In this document: piece after piece, positions 17,029 to 25,343 of the stretch
How the letters are laid out: each line of letters begins with the position of its first letter
How positions within the stretch are numbered: position 1 is the first letter of the stretch
Source of the DNA: CAZJYI01 sp964550025
Lineage (GTDB): Bacteria > Verrucomicrobiota > Kiritimatiellia > UBA8416 > CAYOBW01
Length of the DNA stretch: 64,000 nt
NCBI GenBank assembly: GCA_964550025.1
Contig: CAZJYI010000039.1
Location: 1-64,000 of the forward strand
Reading direction: 5' to 3'
Position numbers and translations under genes: made by a program
Notes under the pieces: generated by a model
The model's database searches: none
The model's input: the letters and a program-made list of their open reading frames with translations, nothing else
What the model was told of the DNA's origin: nothing

Positions 17029-17619
17029 ATGGCGAAAATCAAGCACACGAAAACGGAACTCAAAGCCCAGCGCGATGCGCTGGCACGCTTTGAACGATTC
17101 CTGCCGATGCTGCAGTTGAAGAAGCAGCAGCTCCAGGCCGAGATGCAGCTTATTGACGGCAAGCTGCGCGCCAAACAGGCTGAGGAAGACGCGGTTCGGG
17201 CGGGACTGAACTCCTGGATTGGCCTCCTTTCTGAACCGGTCGACCTGACGGATGTCGTCTCCCTGGAAGCGGTCATCATTGAGGAAGGCAACATTGCGGG
17301 TGTCCGCATTCCCGTCCTGCGGGATGTCCGAATGCGGAGCCGGCCATACGATCTCTTTGAGACACCCCCATGGGTGGACGATGCCGCCCAGAGCGTTGGG
17401 AAGCTCGCACGTCTGAAGGCGGAACGCGACGTACTGGAGCAGCAGTTGCGTCTCATATCCGAGGAACTGCGAGTCACGAACCAGCGCGTCAACCTTTTTG
17501 AAAAGGTGAAGATCCCGGAATGCCGCGAGAACATCCGGGTCATCAGGATCTTCCTCGGCGACGAGCAGACGGCCGCGGTCGCACGCGGCAAGCTCGCGAA
17601 GAAGCGCACGGCAGCATGA
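17029..17619 (+). CDS. atpD: V-type ATP synthase subunit D (central stalk)
   Basis: A 196-residue subunit D. It has the paired long helices of the rotor shaft: an N-terminal one with THTELKAQRDALARFERF-like pattern and a C-terminal one with RVTNQRVNLFEKVKIPECR, the family signature at the end of D subunits. It transmits rotation between the K ring and the A3B3 head. The gene is preceded by 23 bases and followed by 30 bases before subunit I, within one operon. Length is normal (about 200). Confidence 0.92.
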   Translation: MAKIKHTKTELKAQRDALARFERFLPMLQLKKQQLQAEMQLIDGKLRAKQAEEDAVRAGLNSWIGLLSEPVDLTDVVSLEAVIIEEGNIAGVRIPVLRDVRMRSRPYDLFETPPWVDDAAQSVGKLARLKAERDVLEQQLRLISEELRVTNQRVNLFEKVKIPECRENIRVIRIFLGDEQTAAVARGKLAKKRTAA

Positions 17620-17649
17620 TGCAGCGGCGAATAGCGCCAAGAGGGTGAC

Positions 17650-19431
17650 ATGATAGTGCCGATGAGCAAGATTGTCCTGTTCTGCCTGGAGGAAGACCTT
17701 GACGCCTCCCTTCGAGCACTACGGGAGCTCGGAGTACTGCACGTCGAACCCATGCAGCCGCCGCAGGGCGGGAGCATCGACGTTGCCCGCGGGGAGCTCC
17801 AGAGCGCCACAAAGGCCCTCAGCGCCCTCCAGGCTGTCAAACACCCGCAAGGCACCGGCAGTGCAATGCCGGCACAGGACGTCGTCACCCGGACCGGCGA
17901 ATTGCTCGAGCGCAGAAAGGCGCTCGCCGATCGACGCGCCCGGCTTCTGCAGGACGAATCAGCGCTGCTCCCGTACGGCGATTTCGATCCGGCACTCGTG
18001 GAACAGCTCGCGAAGGGCGGCGTGAAGGTGCGTTTCTACCACACGGCGTCGGAAGCTGAACTTGCCCCGCCGGCGGCAGGGGCGCACTTGCACATAACAT
18101 CACGCGACGACTCCGGTCAGTACTTCGTGGTGATCGGTTGCGGCGATGTGGACTACGACGCCAATGAGCGGTCCCTGCCGCGCACCGCCCTGTCGACGCT
18201 CCGCGAAGAGCTTGCCGACGTTGACCGGGAACTGGAAGCCGCCGAAGGCGAGCTTGCACGTCTCAGCGGCGGGCGGGGCGCCGTGGCAAAGCTCGCGACC
18301 GAGAAGGAGGCTGCGCTGGAGTACGCCAGGGTCGAGCACGGGGTCGGCCGGCACGAGACGATTGCCTACCTCGGCGGTTTCTGCCCGACCAACCGTGTTG
18401 ACCGGCTACGCGAATGCGCGGCGGCCAGAGGCTGGGGACTCCGCATCACGGACCCGGAGCCGGACGATGCCGTGCCGACGCTGATCCACTACCCGTGGAT
18501 CGTTAAGCCAATCAAGGCTGTCTTCGACTTCCTGCAGATCCTCCCGGGGTATCGGGAGGCCGACATCAGCGCCGCGTTTCTGCTCTTCTTCAGCGTGTTC
18601 TTCGGCATGCTGGTCGGCGACGCGGGCTACGGGGCACTCCTGCTCGTGGCGACCATCCTGCTGCATCGGAAGTCCGGCAAGCTCCCGGGATATGCTTCCG
18701 CCCTCCTCTATGTCCTCGCGCTCTGCGCCATGGCATGGGGCGCCGTCACCGGCAACTACTTCGGCATTGCCCCCGAACGGCTTCCCGCGGCCCTTCAGTT
18801 CTTCATGGTCGACTCTCTGACGAATGCCGCCACCGGCCAGGACAACATCATCCGCATCTGCTTCCTGATCGGGGCCATTCACTTGTCCGTCGCCCACATC
18901 TGGAACGCGGTCGTCGTCTTCCCCAGGCCAAAGTGGATCGCGCAGCTCGGATGGCTGGTCCTCGTCTGGGTCATGTTCTACGGCGCAAAGTTCTTCGTCC
19001 TGGGACAGGCCATGCCACACGGGTGGCTGCTGCTGTTCGTGCCGGGACTTGTCATGATCATCCTCTTCATGACCGAACGAAGGCATCTGAAGCGCGACAT
19101 CATCCATCATTTCATGCTGCCGCTCGACATCATCAGTTGCTTCATCGATGTCGTCTCTTACATCCGGCTCTTTGCCGTCGGCATGGCGGCGGTCAAAGTG
19201 GCCATGAGCTTCAACGCCATGGCCACTTCGATGCCGAAGCCGTGGATTTTCCTGGCGGCCCCGGTTGTTCTGTTTGTCGGGCACACGATCAATATCGTCC
19301 TCTGTGCGCTCGGCATCCTGGTCCACGGTGTACGTCTGAACACGCTGGAGTTCTCCCTGCACCGGGACATGCAGTGGGCCGGCGCGCCCTATCGCCCCTT
19401 TTCAGAACTGACGGAAGACTCACTCAACTAA
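17650..19431 (+). CDS. atpI: V-type ATP synthase subunit I (a-subunit)
   Basis: A 593-residue subunit with a soluble N-terminal half (1-290, two alpha/beta lobes joined by a coiled coil near 180-215) and a membrane half with about seven to eight segments from residue 300 on. Marks are FLLFFSVFFGMLVGDAGYGA after the first membrane turn and DVVSYIRLFAVGMAAVKVAM, which contains the essential arginine of the ion half-channels. It forms the stator channel facing the K ring in the membrane. It is somewhat shorter than many homologues (600-650) but complete. The next gene starts 15 bases downstream. Confidence 0.94.
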   Translation: MIVPMSKIVLFCLEEDLDASLRALRELGVLHVEPMQPPQGGSIDVARGELQSATKALSALQAVKHPQGTGSAMPAQDVVTRTGELLERRKALADRRARLLQDESALLPYGDFDPALVEQLAKGGVKVRFYHTASEAELAPPAAGAHLHITSRDDSGQYFVVIGCGDVDYDANERSLPRTALSTLREELADVDRELEAAEGELARLSGGRGAVAKLATEKEAALEYARVEHGVGRHETIAYLGGFCPTNRVDRLRECAAARGWGLRITDPEPDDAVPTLIHYPWIVKPIKAVFDFLQILPGYREADISAAFLLFFSVFFGMLVGDAGYGALLLVATILLHRKSGKLPGYASALLYVLALCAMAWGAVTGNYFGIAPERLPAALQFFMVDSLTNAATGQDNIIRICFLIGAIHLSVAHIWNAVVVFPRPKWIAQLGWLVLVWVMFYGAKFFVLGQAMPHGWLLLFVPGLVMIILFMTERRHLKRDIIHHFMLPLDIISCFIDVVSYIRLFAVGMAAVKVAMSFNAMATSMPKPWIFLAAPVVLFVGHTINIVLCALGILVHGVRLNTLEFSLHRDMQWAGAPYRPFSELTEDSLN

Positions 19432-19446
19432 TGCATGGAGGTCGGA

Positions 19447-19932
19447 ATGACTGACGCAATGATGGTTTCGCTTGGCAAAGTCGGGGCAATCGGCTCGCTT
19501 GCTTTTGCCGCGATCGGTTCGGCCCTCGGTACGGGCGCCGCGGGCGCGGCGGCCATTGGGGCCTGGAAGAAATGCTACGCCCAGAACAAGGCCGCCCCGT
19601 TTCTTCTTCTCGCTTTTGTGGGGGCCCCCCTGTCGCAGACCATCTACGGCATGATCCTGATGCTGTTCATCAAAGGAAGGTCGGAGGAAGTCCTCAAGGC
19701 GGCCGAAGCCGCAAGCGGCGAAGTCCCCGCCATGTTCCCCGCGCTTCTTGCCGGTGGAATCTTCGCCGGGCTCGCCATGGGCTGCTCGGCATGGCTGCAA
19801 GGGAAAGCCGGCGCCGGAGGGTCCCACGCGCTGGCCGAAACCGGCCAGGGATTCACCAACTACCTGGCCGTGCTCGGCGTCATCGAGACCGTCGCCATCT
19901 TCGTGATGGCTTTCGCGATGATCGTGCTGTAG
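19447..19932 (+). CDS. atpK: V-type ATP synthase subunit K (proteolipid c-ring)
   Basis: A 161-residue proteolipid with four membrane segments arranged as two fused hairpins. Only the second hairpin keeps the ion-carrying carboxylate, Glu147 in LGVIETVAIF; the first has Gln64 at the equivalent place (APLSQTIYG), the normal V-type arrangement. Ser63-Gln64, Gln118 and Glu147 line up by eye with the residues that bind Na+ in the Enterococcus hirae K ring (Thr64, Gln65, Gln110, Glu139), suggesting Na+ coupling. Start 19447 was chosen because GGAGGT (19438-19443) lies just before it and inside the alternative ATG at 19435. It is the last gene of the operon. Confidence 0.92.
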   Translation: MTDAMMVSLGKVGAIGSLAFAAIGSALGTGAAGAAAIGAWKKCYAQNKAAPFLLLAFVGAPLSQTIYGMILMLFIKGRSEEVLKAAEAASGEVPAMFPALLAGGIFAGLAMGCSAWLQGKAGAGGSHALAETGQGFTNYLAVLGVIETVAIFVMAFAMIVL

Positions 19933-19981
19933 CCGCACGCCTGACGTCCCTCTTTTGTCGGCTTTTAGACTTTTCATAGAG

Positions 19982-20010
19982 AGACGCGCCCTGTATGCTC
20001 TCGCGTCTTT
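19982..20010 (+). terminator. candidate terminator after the V-ATPase operon
   Basis: AGACGCG (19982-19988) and CGCGTCT (20002-20008) form a 7-bp stem with a 13-base loop, followed by a short T-rich stretch (TTTCT). A second small hairpin (GCCTT-GGCG-AAGGC, near 20017-20030) is followed by GCGGGTTTT. Either could limit read-through from the V-ATPase genes into rnfA; neither is strong. Confidence 0.35.
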
Positions 20011-20080
20011 CTGGCTTGCCTTGGCGAAGGCAGGCGGGTTTTCGCAGCCCTGGTCACGGGCAATTCCGGAGTTCGGTGAG

Positions 20081-20674
20081 ATGCGTGAGTACTTTCTGAT
20101 CATCATTGGCGCGGTGTTGGTGAACAACTTCGTGCTGACGCGTTTCCTTGGCATCTGTCCCTTTCTTGGCGTTTCGAAGAAACTCAACACGGCCCTCGGG
20201 ATGTGCGGCGCCGTCATGTTTGTCATGACTTCGGCTTCCGCCGTGACGTGGTGCGTGCAGCGCCACCTGCTCTCCGAGGCGGGACTGCTCGGGATTGATC
20301 TCACCTACCTCCAGACCATTGCCTTCATCCTGATCATCGCCTCTTTTGTCCAGCTCGTCGACATCGCCATGAAGCGCTATCTTCCGCGGCTGCACGCCGC
20401 GCTGGGGATCTTTCTGCCGCTCATCACGACCAACTGCGCCGTGCTGGGCGTGGCCGTTCTCAACGTGCAGATGCAGTTTCCGCTTCGCAAGGCCGTCGTT
20501 TTCGGTTTCGCGGCGTCGCTCGGCTTCGCGCTTGCGCTGGTCATCTTCACGGGCCTGCGCGAGAAGATAGACCGCGCCAACCCGCCGCGCTGCTTCCAGG
20601 GCGTGGCCATCGCACTGATCACGGCGGGGCTGCTCAGCCTGGCCTTCATGGGATTCTCCGGACTCGTCAAGTAG
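20081..20674 (+). CDS. rnfA: Rnf complex subunit RnfA
   Basis: A 197-residue integral membrane subunit with about six membrane segments. It begins MREYFLIIIGAVLVNNFVL, has the GICPFLGVSKK loop and LITTNCAVLGVA, which includes a conserved cysteine now known to help hold the membrane iron-sulfur cluster shared with RnfE. The start at 20081 matches the family; a longer frame from 19955 runs through apparent non-coding DNA. It begins the operon rnfABCDGE, in the gene order of proteobacterial Rnf. The Rnf complex couples electron flow between ferredoxin and NAD+ to Na+ or H+ transport. Confidence 0.95.
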   Translation: MREYFLIIIGAVLVNNFVLTRFLGICPFLGVSKKLNTALGMCGAVMFVMTSASAVTWCVQRHLLSEAGLLGIDLTYLQTIAFILIIASFVQLVDIAMKRYLPRLHAALGIFLPLITTNCAVLGVAVLNVQMQFPLRKAVVFGFAASLGFALALVIFTGLREKIDRANPPRCFQGVAIALITAGLLSLAFMGFSGLVK

Positions 20675-20679
20675 CGCGA

Positions 20680-21471
20680 ATGAACCCAATCCTCATAACG
20701 TCAGGTACCGTCGCGCTGCTGGGGCTGGTCTGCGGCGTCGCCCTGGCGCTCGCCGCCAGGTTCATGGCGGTGAAGGAAGATCCGCGCGTCGTGGAGGCGG
20801 AGGAGATTCTCCCGGCGGCCAACTGCGGCGGGTGCGGCTACGCCGGCTGCGCCGACTACGCCAAGTCGATTGTTCTCTCCGGGGCGCCGCTCAATCTCTG
20901 CTCGCCCGGCGGCCCTGAGACCGTCGCTGAACTAGCGGAACTGATGGGCGTTTCCGCCGACGCCGCCGAGAAGAAGGTGGCGATCGTCCTCTGCGGCGGA
21001 GACTCCGAAAAAGCGCCGCGCAAGCAGGTCTACAACGGCGTCGCCGACTGCACGGCGGCCCAGGCCGTTGGGGGCGGCGACAAGAAATGCGCGCACGGTT
21101 GCCTGGGATACGGCAGTTGCGCCCGCGCCTGCCCGGCCGGCGCCATCGAGATCACCGCCACCAACATGGCCTACGTCCACGCCGACCTTTGCATCGGCTG
21201 CAACGCCTGCGTAAAGACCTGTCCCAGGGGGCTCATCCGCATGATCCCGGAAGGCACGGCCCTGCACATCATGTGTTGTTCTAAGGACAAGGGACCGATC
21301 GTGAAGAAGGCTTGCGAGGTGGGCTGCATCGGATGCCGGCTGTGCGTGAAGCACGGCGGCGAAGGATTCGAAATGGATGGATTCCTCGCCCTGCGGAACT
21401 ACGAGAAGGCCGTCGAAGACGAGGAAACAGTCATCGAAAAATGCCCCGGCAGATGCATCATCCGGGCATGA
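20680..21471 (+). CDS. rnfB: Rnf complex ferredoxin-type subunit RnfB
   Basis: A 263-residue iron-sulfur subunit: one N-terminal membrane anchor (about 5-27), then a four-Cys domain in AANCGGCGYAGCADYAK with a later Cys, then ferredoxin-like 4Fe-4S motifs (CAHGCLGYGSCARACP, CIGCNACVKTCP) and a third cluster region (CEVGCIGCRLC ... CPGRC). It receives electrons from or gives them to soluble ferredoxin on the cytoplasmic side. It starts five bases after rnfA. All cluster cysteines that I can check are present. Confidence 0.95.
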   Translation: MNPILITSGTVALLGLVCGVALALAARFMAVKEDPRVVEAEEILPAANCGGCGYAGCADYAKSIVLSGAPLNLCSPGGPETVAELAELMGVSADAAEKKVAIVLCGGDSEKAPRKQVYNGVADCTAAQAVGGGDKKCAHGCLGYGSCARACPAGAIEITATNMAYVHADLCIGCNACVKTCPRGLIRMIPEGTALHIMCCSKDKGPIVKKACEVGCIGCRLCVKHGGEGFEMDGFLALRNYEKAVEDEETVIEKCPGRCIIRA

Positions 21472-21505
21472 CCGCTTTTTTGAAATCTGAGATTTGAGAT
21501 CTGCA

Positions 21506-22864
21506 ATGCCCCTGAAAGCGCAATACAAGGTCACCGGCGGCGTCCATCCCCAGTACCACAAGGACCTCGCCAAGGACAGGCCGATCCGCGCCATGCCCCT
21601 GCCGGCACTCCTGCGCATAAGCATGGCACAGCACCTCGGCGCGCCGGCCAAACCCACGGTCAAGAAGGGAGACTCCGTGCTGCGCGGGCAGCTCATCGGC
21701 GAACCCGCCGGCTTCATTTCCGCCGCGGTTCACGCACCGACATCCGGCACCGTGAAGGCCGTGGCCGCCGCCCCCACCGCCATCGGCGGTAGCGCTGCGT
21801 GCGTCGACATCGAGCCCGACGGCGAGGACGCCTGGGTGGCGACCATCACTCCCACGCCCGACTGGGAAAGCCACGACATCAAGTCGCTCCTGGACCTTGT
21901 GGCGAGAGCCGGCGTCGCCGGCATGGGTGGCGCAGGCTTTCCAACACACGTCAAGCTCTCCCCGCCTCCGGACAAGCCGATCGACACGCTCATCATCAAC
22001 GGCGCGGAATGCGAACCGTACCTGACGGCGGACCATCGACTGATGCTCGAGCATGCCGAGAACATCGCGACCGGGGCCTCCATCATCCGCAGGATCCTGG
22101 GAGCGAAGACGGTCCGCGTGGCCATCGAAGACAACAAGCCTGATGCCATCGCTACCATGGAGAAGGCCCTGTCCGCCATCGGGGGTGATGCAGCCGTAGT
22201 TGCTCTCAAGACGGAGTATCCGCAGGGCGCGGAGAAGCAGCAGATTTATGCCGTAACCGGTCGTGAAGTGCCGACGGGCGGGCTGCCGATGGACGTGGGG
22301 TGCGTCGTCGAGAACGTGGGAACGACACTGGCCGTATGGGATGCGGTCGTGAACGGCAAGCCGCTGACCGAACGCGTCACCACGGTCACCGGCGATCCCG
22401 TCGCCGAGCCCGGCAACGTTCTGGCGCGACTTGGGACATCCTACGCCGACCTGGTGGCTTTCTGCGGCGGAACGAATGGCGACGTCGCCAAGGTCGTCTC
22501 GGGCGGCCCAATGATGGGCTTCGCGCAGTCCACCTTCGACATCGCCACCACCAAGACGACGTCCGGCCTGCTCCTGCTCCCTCCAACCCGGGTGAGCCAT
22601 TTCGAATCCATGCCCTGCATATCCTGCGGACGTTGTGTGGAGGCCTGCCCGATGTACCTCGTACCATCCGAACTCAGCCAGATGCTCGAGGCCGAGGACT
22701 ACGAGACCGCCGAAGAGCTCAACATCGTAGACTGCATCGAGTGCGGATGTTGCGCCTTCGCCTGTCCGGCCCACCGTCCCCTCGTCCAGCACATGCGCCA
22801 GGGCAAGGCCAAGGTGATGTTGAAACGCAGGCAGGAAAAGGCGAAACAAAAGGAGAAGAGTTGA
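21506..22864 (+). CDS. rnfC: Rnf complex NADH-binding subunit RnfC
   Basis: A 452-residue peripheral subunit with an N-terminal biotinyl-lipoyl-like part, a Rossmann/FMN region (GGAGFPTHVKLS, INGAECEPYLTADHRLM) and two 4Fe-4S motifs near the C terminus (CISCGRCVEACP, CIECGCCAFACP). It lacks the long Ala/Lys-rich tail of enterobacterial RsxC. It binds NADH and FMN and exchanges electrons with RnfB. ATG 21506 was chosen over a TTG at 21494. The short spacer before it consists of a small palindromic repeat (TGAAATCTGAGATTTGAGATC) and offers only a weak ribosome site. Confidence 0.94.
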   Translation: MPLKAQYKVTGGVHPQYHKDLAKDRPIRAMPLPALLRISMAQHLGAPAKPTVKKGDSVLRGQLIGEPAGFISAAVHAPTSGTVKAVAAAPTAIGGSAACVDIEPDGEDAWVATITPTPDWESHDIKSLLDLVARAGVAGMGGAGFPTHVKLSPPPDKPIDTLIINGAECEPYLTADHRLMLEHAENIATGASIIRRILGAKTVRVAIEDNKPDAIATMEKALSAIGGDAAVVALKTEYPQGAEKQQIYAVTGREVPTGGLPMDVGCVVENVGTTLAVWDAVVNGKPLTERVTTVTGDPVAEPGNVLARLGTSYADLVAFCGGTNGDVAKVVSGGPMMGFAQSTFDIATTKTTSGLLLLPPTRVSHFESMPCISCGRCVEACPMYLVPSELSQMLEAEDYETAEELNIVDCIECGCCAFACPAHRPLVQHMRQGKAKVMLKRRQEKAKQKEKS

Positions 22865-22867
22865 TTC

Positions 22868-23869
22868 GTGGCTTCTGAGAACGACAACCTGTACGTAGTC
22901 AGTTCCTCGCCGCATGCGCACTCAGGCGCGTCCGTCCAGCGTATCATGCTGGACGTGATCATCGCCCTGGTACCGGCCATGCTGGTGTCGTTCTACCTGT
23001 TCGGGTGGCATTCAGTTCGGCTGGTTGGCACCTGCGTTACGTCCTGTGTCGTCTTCGAGGCCTTGTGCCGCAAGGCCATGAAACGCGACCTCGCCATCAC
23101 GGACCTCAGTGCCGTGGTGACCGGCATTCTGCTGGCGTTCAACCTCCCGCCGACGCTCCCGACCTGGATGGCCATCGCCGGTTCCCTGATCGCCATCGGC
23201 ATCGCCAAGCAGGTCTTTGGCGGTATCGGCTACAACCCGTTCAACCCGGCCCTTGTCGGGCGTGCGGCACTGCTGGTCGGGTTCACGGGGCCGATGACCT
23301 CGTGGTCCACGTGGACGCCCCACTGGGCCGACGCCTCCACGTCGGCCACCCCGCTCGGCATGGCCAAGGAGGCCTTCAAAGCGGGTGGCGAAGCGCCTTT
23401 CGCCATGGACGCGGGAACGACGATGGATCTCTTTCTCGGAAACATGAACGGCTGCATCGGCGAGGTCTCCGCCGCCGCCCTTCTTCTCGGCGGCATCTAC
23501 CTTCTCTATCGCCGGTGCATTTCGTGGCACATACCCGTCGCCTACATCGGCACCGTGGTGGTCCTTTCCGGCATCCTTTGGGCAGTGGATCCCGCGCACA
23601 ACATGCCGCCGCATTTCCACGTGCTGGCGGGAGGGCTCATTCTCGGCGGACTCTTCATGGCGACAGACATGGTCACCTCCCCGGTCACCCGCAAGGGCAT
23701 GCTGGTCTTCGGCGTCGGTTGCGGCCTGCTGACCATGGCCATTCGCCGCATTACGACGGGCGCCTATCCCGAGGGAGTCAGCTTCGCCATTCTGCTGATG
23801 AACGCCGCAACGCCCCTGATCAACCGCGCCACCCGGCCGCGCGTCTTCGGGCAGCGGAGGAAGAAATGA
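22868..23869 (+). CDS. rnfD: Rnf complex subunit RnfD
   Basis: A 333-residue membrane subunit with eight to ten segments. NLPPTLPTWMAIAGSLIAIG and GYNPFNPALVGRAALL are typical, and TSATPLG contains Thr161, the expected attachment point of covalent FMN. It forms, with RnfA, E and G, the membrane electron path. It starts with GTG three bases after the rnfC stop, with AGGAG upstream, and overlaps rnfG by four bases (ATGA). Confidence 0.94.
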   Translation: MASENDNLYVVSSSPHAHSGASVQRIMLDVIIALVPAMLVSFYLFGWHSVRLVGTCVTSCVVFEALCRKAMKRDLAITDLSAVVTGILLAFNLPPTLPTWMAIAGSLIAIGIAKQVFGGIGYNPFNPALVGRAALLVGFTGPMTSWSTWTPHWADASTSATPLGMAKEAFKAGGEAPFAMDAGTTMDLFLGNMNGCIGEVSAAALLLGGIYLLYRRCISWHIPVAYIGTVVVLSGILWAVDPAHNMPPHFHVLAGGLILGGLFMATDMVTSPVTRKGMLVFGVGCGLLTMAIRRITTGAYPEGVSFAILLMNAATPLINRATRPRVFGQRRKK

Positions 23870-24471
23870 AAGACTTTGCACGACTGGTCATCACCCCGAC
23901 GGTGATCTGCCTCCTCGCAGGAGTACTGCTGGCCGCCGTTCACAAGGTGACCGAGGAGCCGATCGCCCAGGCGAAGCTGGCCGAGAAGTCGGAAGCCCTT
24001 AAGCAGGTCTTGCCGGAGTGCGACAACGACCCAATGGAAGACACCGTTGTCGTAACCGAGGACGGCACCGACTGGACCTTCTACGTCGCCCGCAACGGCA
24101 GCCTCTTCGCGGGAGCCGCCGTCATTGTAACCACACCTGAGGGTTACGGGGGCGACATCACCTTGATGGTCGGCATCAACGCCGACGACCAGGTGCAGGC
24201 CATTGCCATTCTGGACCAGAAGGAGACACCGGGGCTGGGTGCCAACATCAAGACCGATGTCTTTCGAGCCCGCTTCGTGGGCAGGCACATCGAGCAGACC
24301 GGCTGGGGAGTCACCAAGGATGGTGGCGAAATCGACGGCCTTACGGCGGCGACAATTTCCTCGCGCGCCGTCGTAGATGCGGTCCAGTCGGGAATCGGCA
24401 TCTACCTGAAGCACAAAGACCGGATACAGGCCGGCCCCGGAACAGGCTCGGTCGGAACGATGGACGTTTGA
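23866..24471 (+). CDS. rnfG: Rnf complex subunit RnfG
   Basis: A 201-residue subunit with one N-terminal membrane anchor (VICLLAGVLLAAVHKVT) and a periplasmic FMN-binding domain. DGLTAATISS contains Thr163 as the residue that carries FMN through a phosphoester bond; the usual SGAT is here TAAT, a small variation. KETPGLGANI is the other family mark. The gene starts inside the rnfD stop (ATGA overlap) and is followed by rnfE after one base. A large in-frame extension upstream is only the shifted frame of rnfD. Confidence 0.93.
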   Translation: MKDFARLVITPTVICLLAGVLLAAVHKVTEEPIAQAKLAEKSEALKQVLPECDNDPMEDTVVVTEDGTDWTFYVARNGSLFAGAAVIVTTPEGYGGDITLMVGINADDQVQAIAILDQKETPGLGANIKTDVFRARFVGRHIEQTGWGVTKDGGEIDGLTAATISSRAVVDAVQSGIGIYLKHKDRIQAGPGTGSVGTMDV

Positions 24472-24472
24472 A

Positions 24473-25150
24473 ATGAAAGTCTACGCACAACTCATCAGGG
24501 GTCTGTGGGAGGAGAACCCGATTTTCCGCCTGGTTCTCGGCATGTGCCCGACCCTCGCCGTGACAACGTCGGTGGAAAACAGCCTCGGAATGGGGATTGC
24601 CGCCACTTTCGTGCTGATCTGCTCGAACATCGTGATATCGAGCATCCGCCACATGATCCCGTCAAAGGTCCGCATTCCCTGTTTCATCGTGGTCATCGCC
24701 ACGTTCGTCACGATCGTCGACCTGCTGATGAACGGTTTCACGCCCGAGCTCCACAAGAACCTGGGGCTGTTCATTCCGCTCATCGTGGTGAACTGCATCA
24801 TTCTGGGCCGGGCCGAGGCCTACGCGTCAAAGCACCCGTTGATGCTCTCGATCGCGGACGGTATCGGGATGGGCATCGGTTTCACGCTGGGACTCATGCT
24901 GCTCGGGGCCTGCCGCGAGATCATCGGCGCCGGGTCCATTACGCTGTGGGGTGATCTCAAGTGGCAGGTCGGCGAGTTTCAGCCCATGGTCCTCGCCATC
25001 CTGGCGCCCGGAGGGTTCATCGCACTCGGGTGCCTGCTTGGCCTCATGAACCAGATCCAGTCTTTCATCGCGACCCGCCAGGGCAAGTCCTTCACGCCCC
25101 CCGCCCACCTGGATTGCCGCCACTGCACGCTGTGCAAGTGGGGGGAGTAG
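24473..25150 (+). CDS. rnfE: Rnf complex subunit RnfE
   Basis: A 225-residue membrane subunit related to RnfA, with six segments. NPIFRLVLGMCPTLAVTTS carries the conserved cysteine that pairs with that of RnfA around the membrane iron-sulfur cluster, and IPLIVVNCIILGRAEAYA the second cysteine. The C terminus carries an extra Cys cluster (DCRHCTLCKWGE) seen in some anaerobes and absent from enterobacterial RsxE. It is the last gene of the operon. Confidence 0.94.
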   Translation: MKVYAQLIRGLWEENPIFRLVLGMCPTLAVTTSVENSLGMGIAATFVLICSNIVISSIRHMIPSKVRIPCFIVVIATFVTIVDLLMNGFTPELHKNLGLFIPLIVVNCIILGRAEAYASKHPLMLSIADGIGMGIGFTLGLMLLGACREIIGAGSITLWGDLKWQVGEFQPMVLAILAPGGFIALGCLLGLMNQIQSFIATRQGKSFTPPAHLDCRHCTLCKWGE

Positions 25151-25155
25151 GGAGA

Positions 25156-25331
25156 AGTGGCCAGTGGCGGGTGGCAAGTGGCGGGTGGGAGCTGATCAGC
25201 GTCTGCCATATCGTTGATTTCAAATCTCAGATCTCAGATTTCAAAGAACCCTCTCCCCAATCCTCCCACTCGCCACTCGCCACTCGCCACCCGCCACTCT
25301 CTCCTTGACACCCGCCACGCGCCACTCGACA
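25156..25331. repeat. nested inverted repeats in the spacer after rnfE
   Basis: GTGGCRA/GTGGCGG-type heptamers (25156-25190) are mirrored by ACTCGCC heptamers on the right (25264-25331). Between them lies a 34-bp palindromic block (25214-25247) built from AAATCTCAGATCTCAGATTT. The same AAATCTGAGATTTGAGATC motif occurs just before rnfC (21481-21503), and the GTGGCGA heptamers recur near 55790, 58711-58740 and 58920. The whole spacer can fold as one large cruciform. Confidence 0.8.
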
Positions 25332-25343
25332 CTTACCCTCACC

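Noticed and set aside
20013..20042. GCCTTGGCGAAGGC hairpin as a strong terminator
   Set aside because: The stem is only five base pairs and this string may be a dispersed repeat; mentioned only as an alternative under the 19982 candidate.
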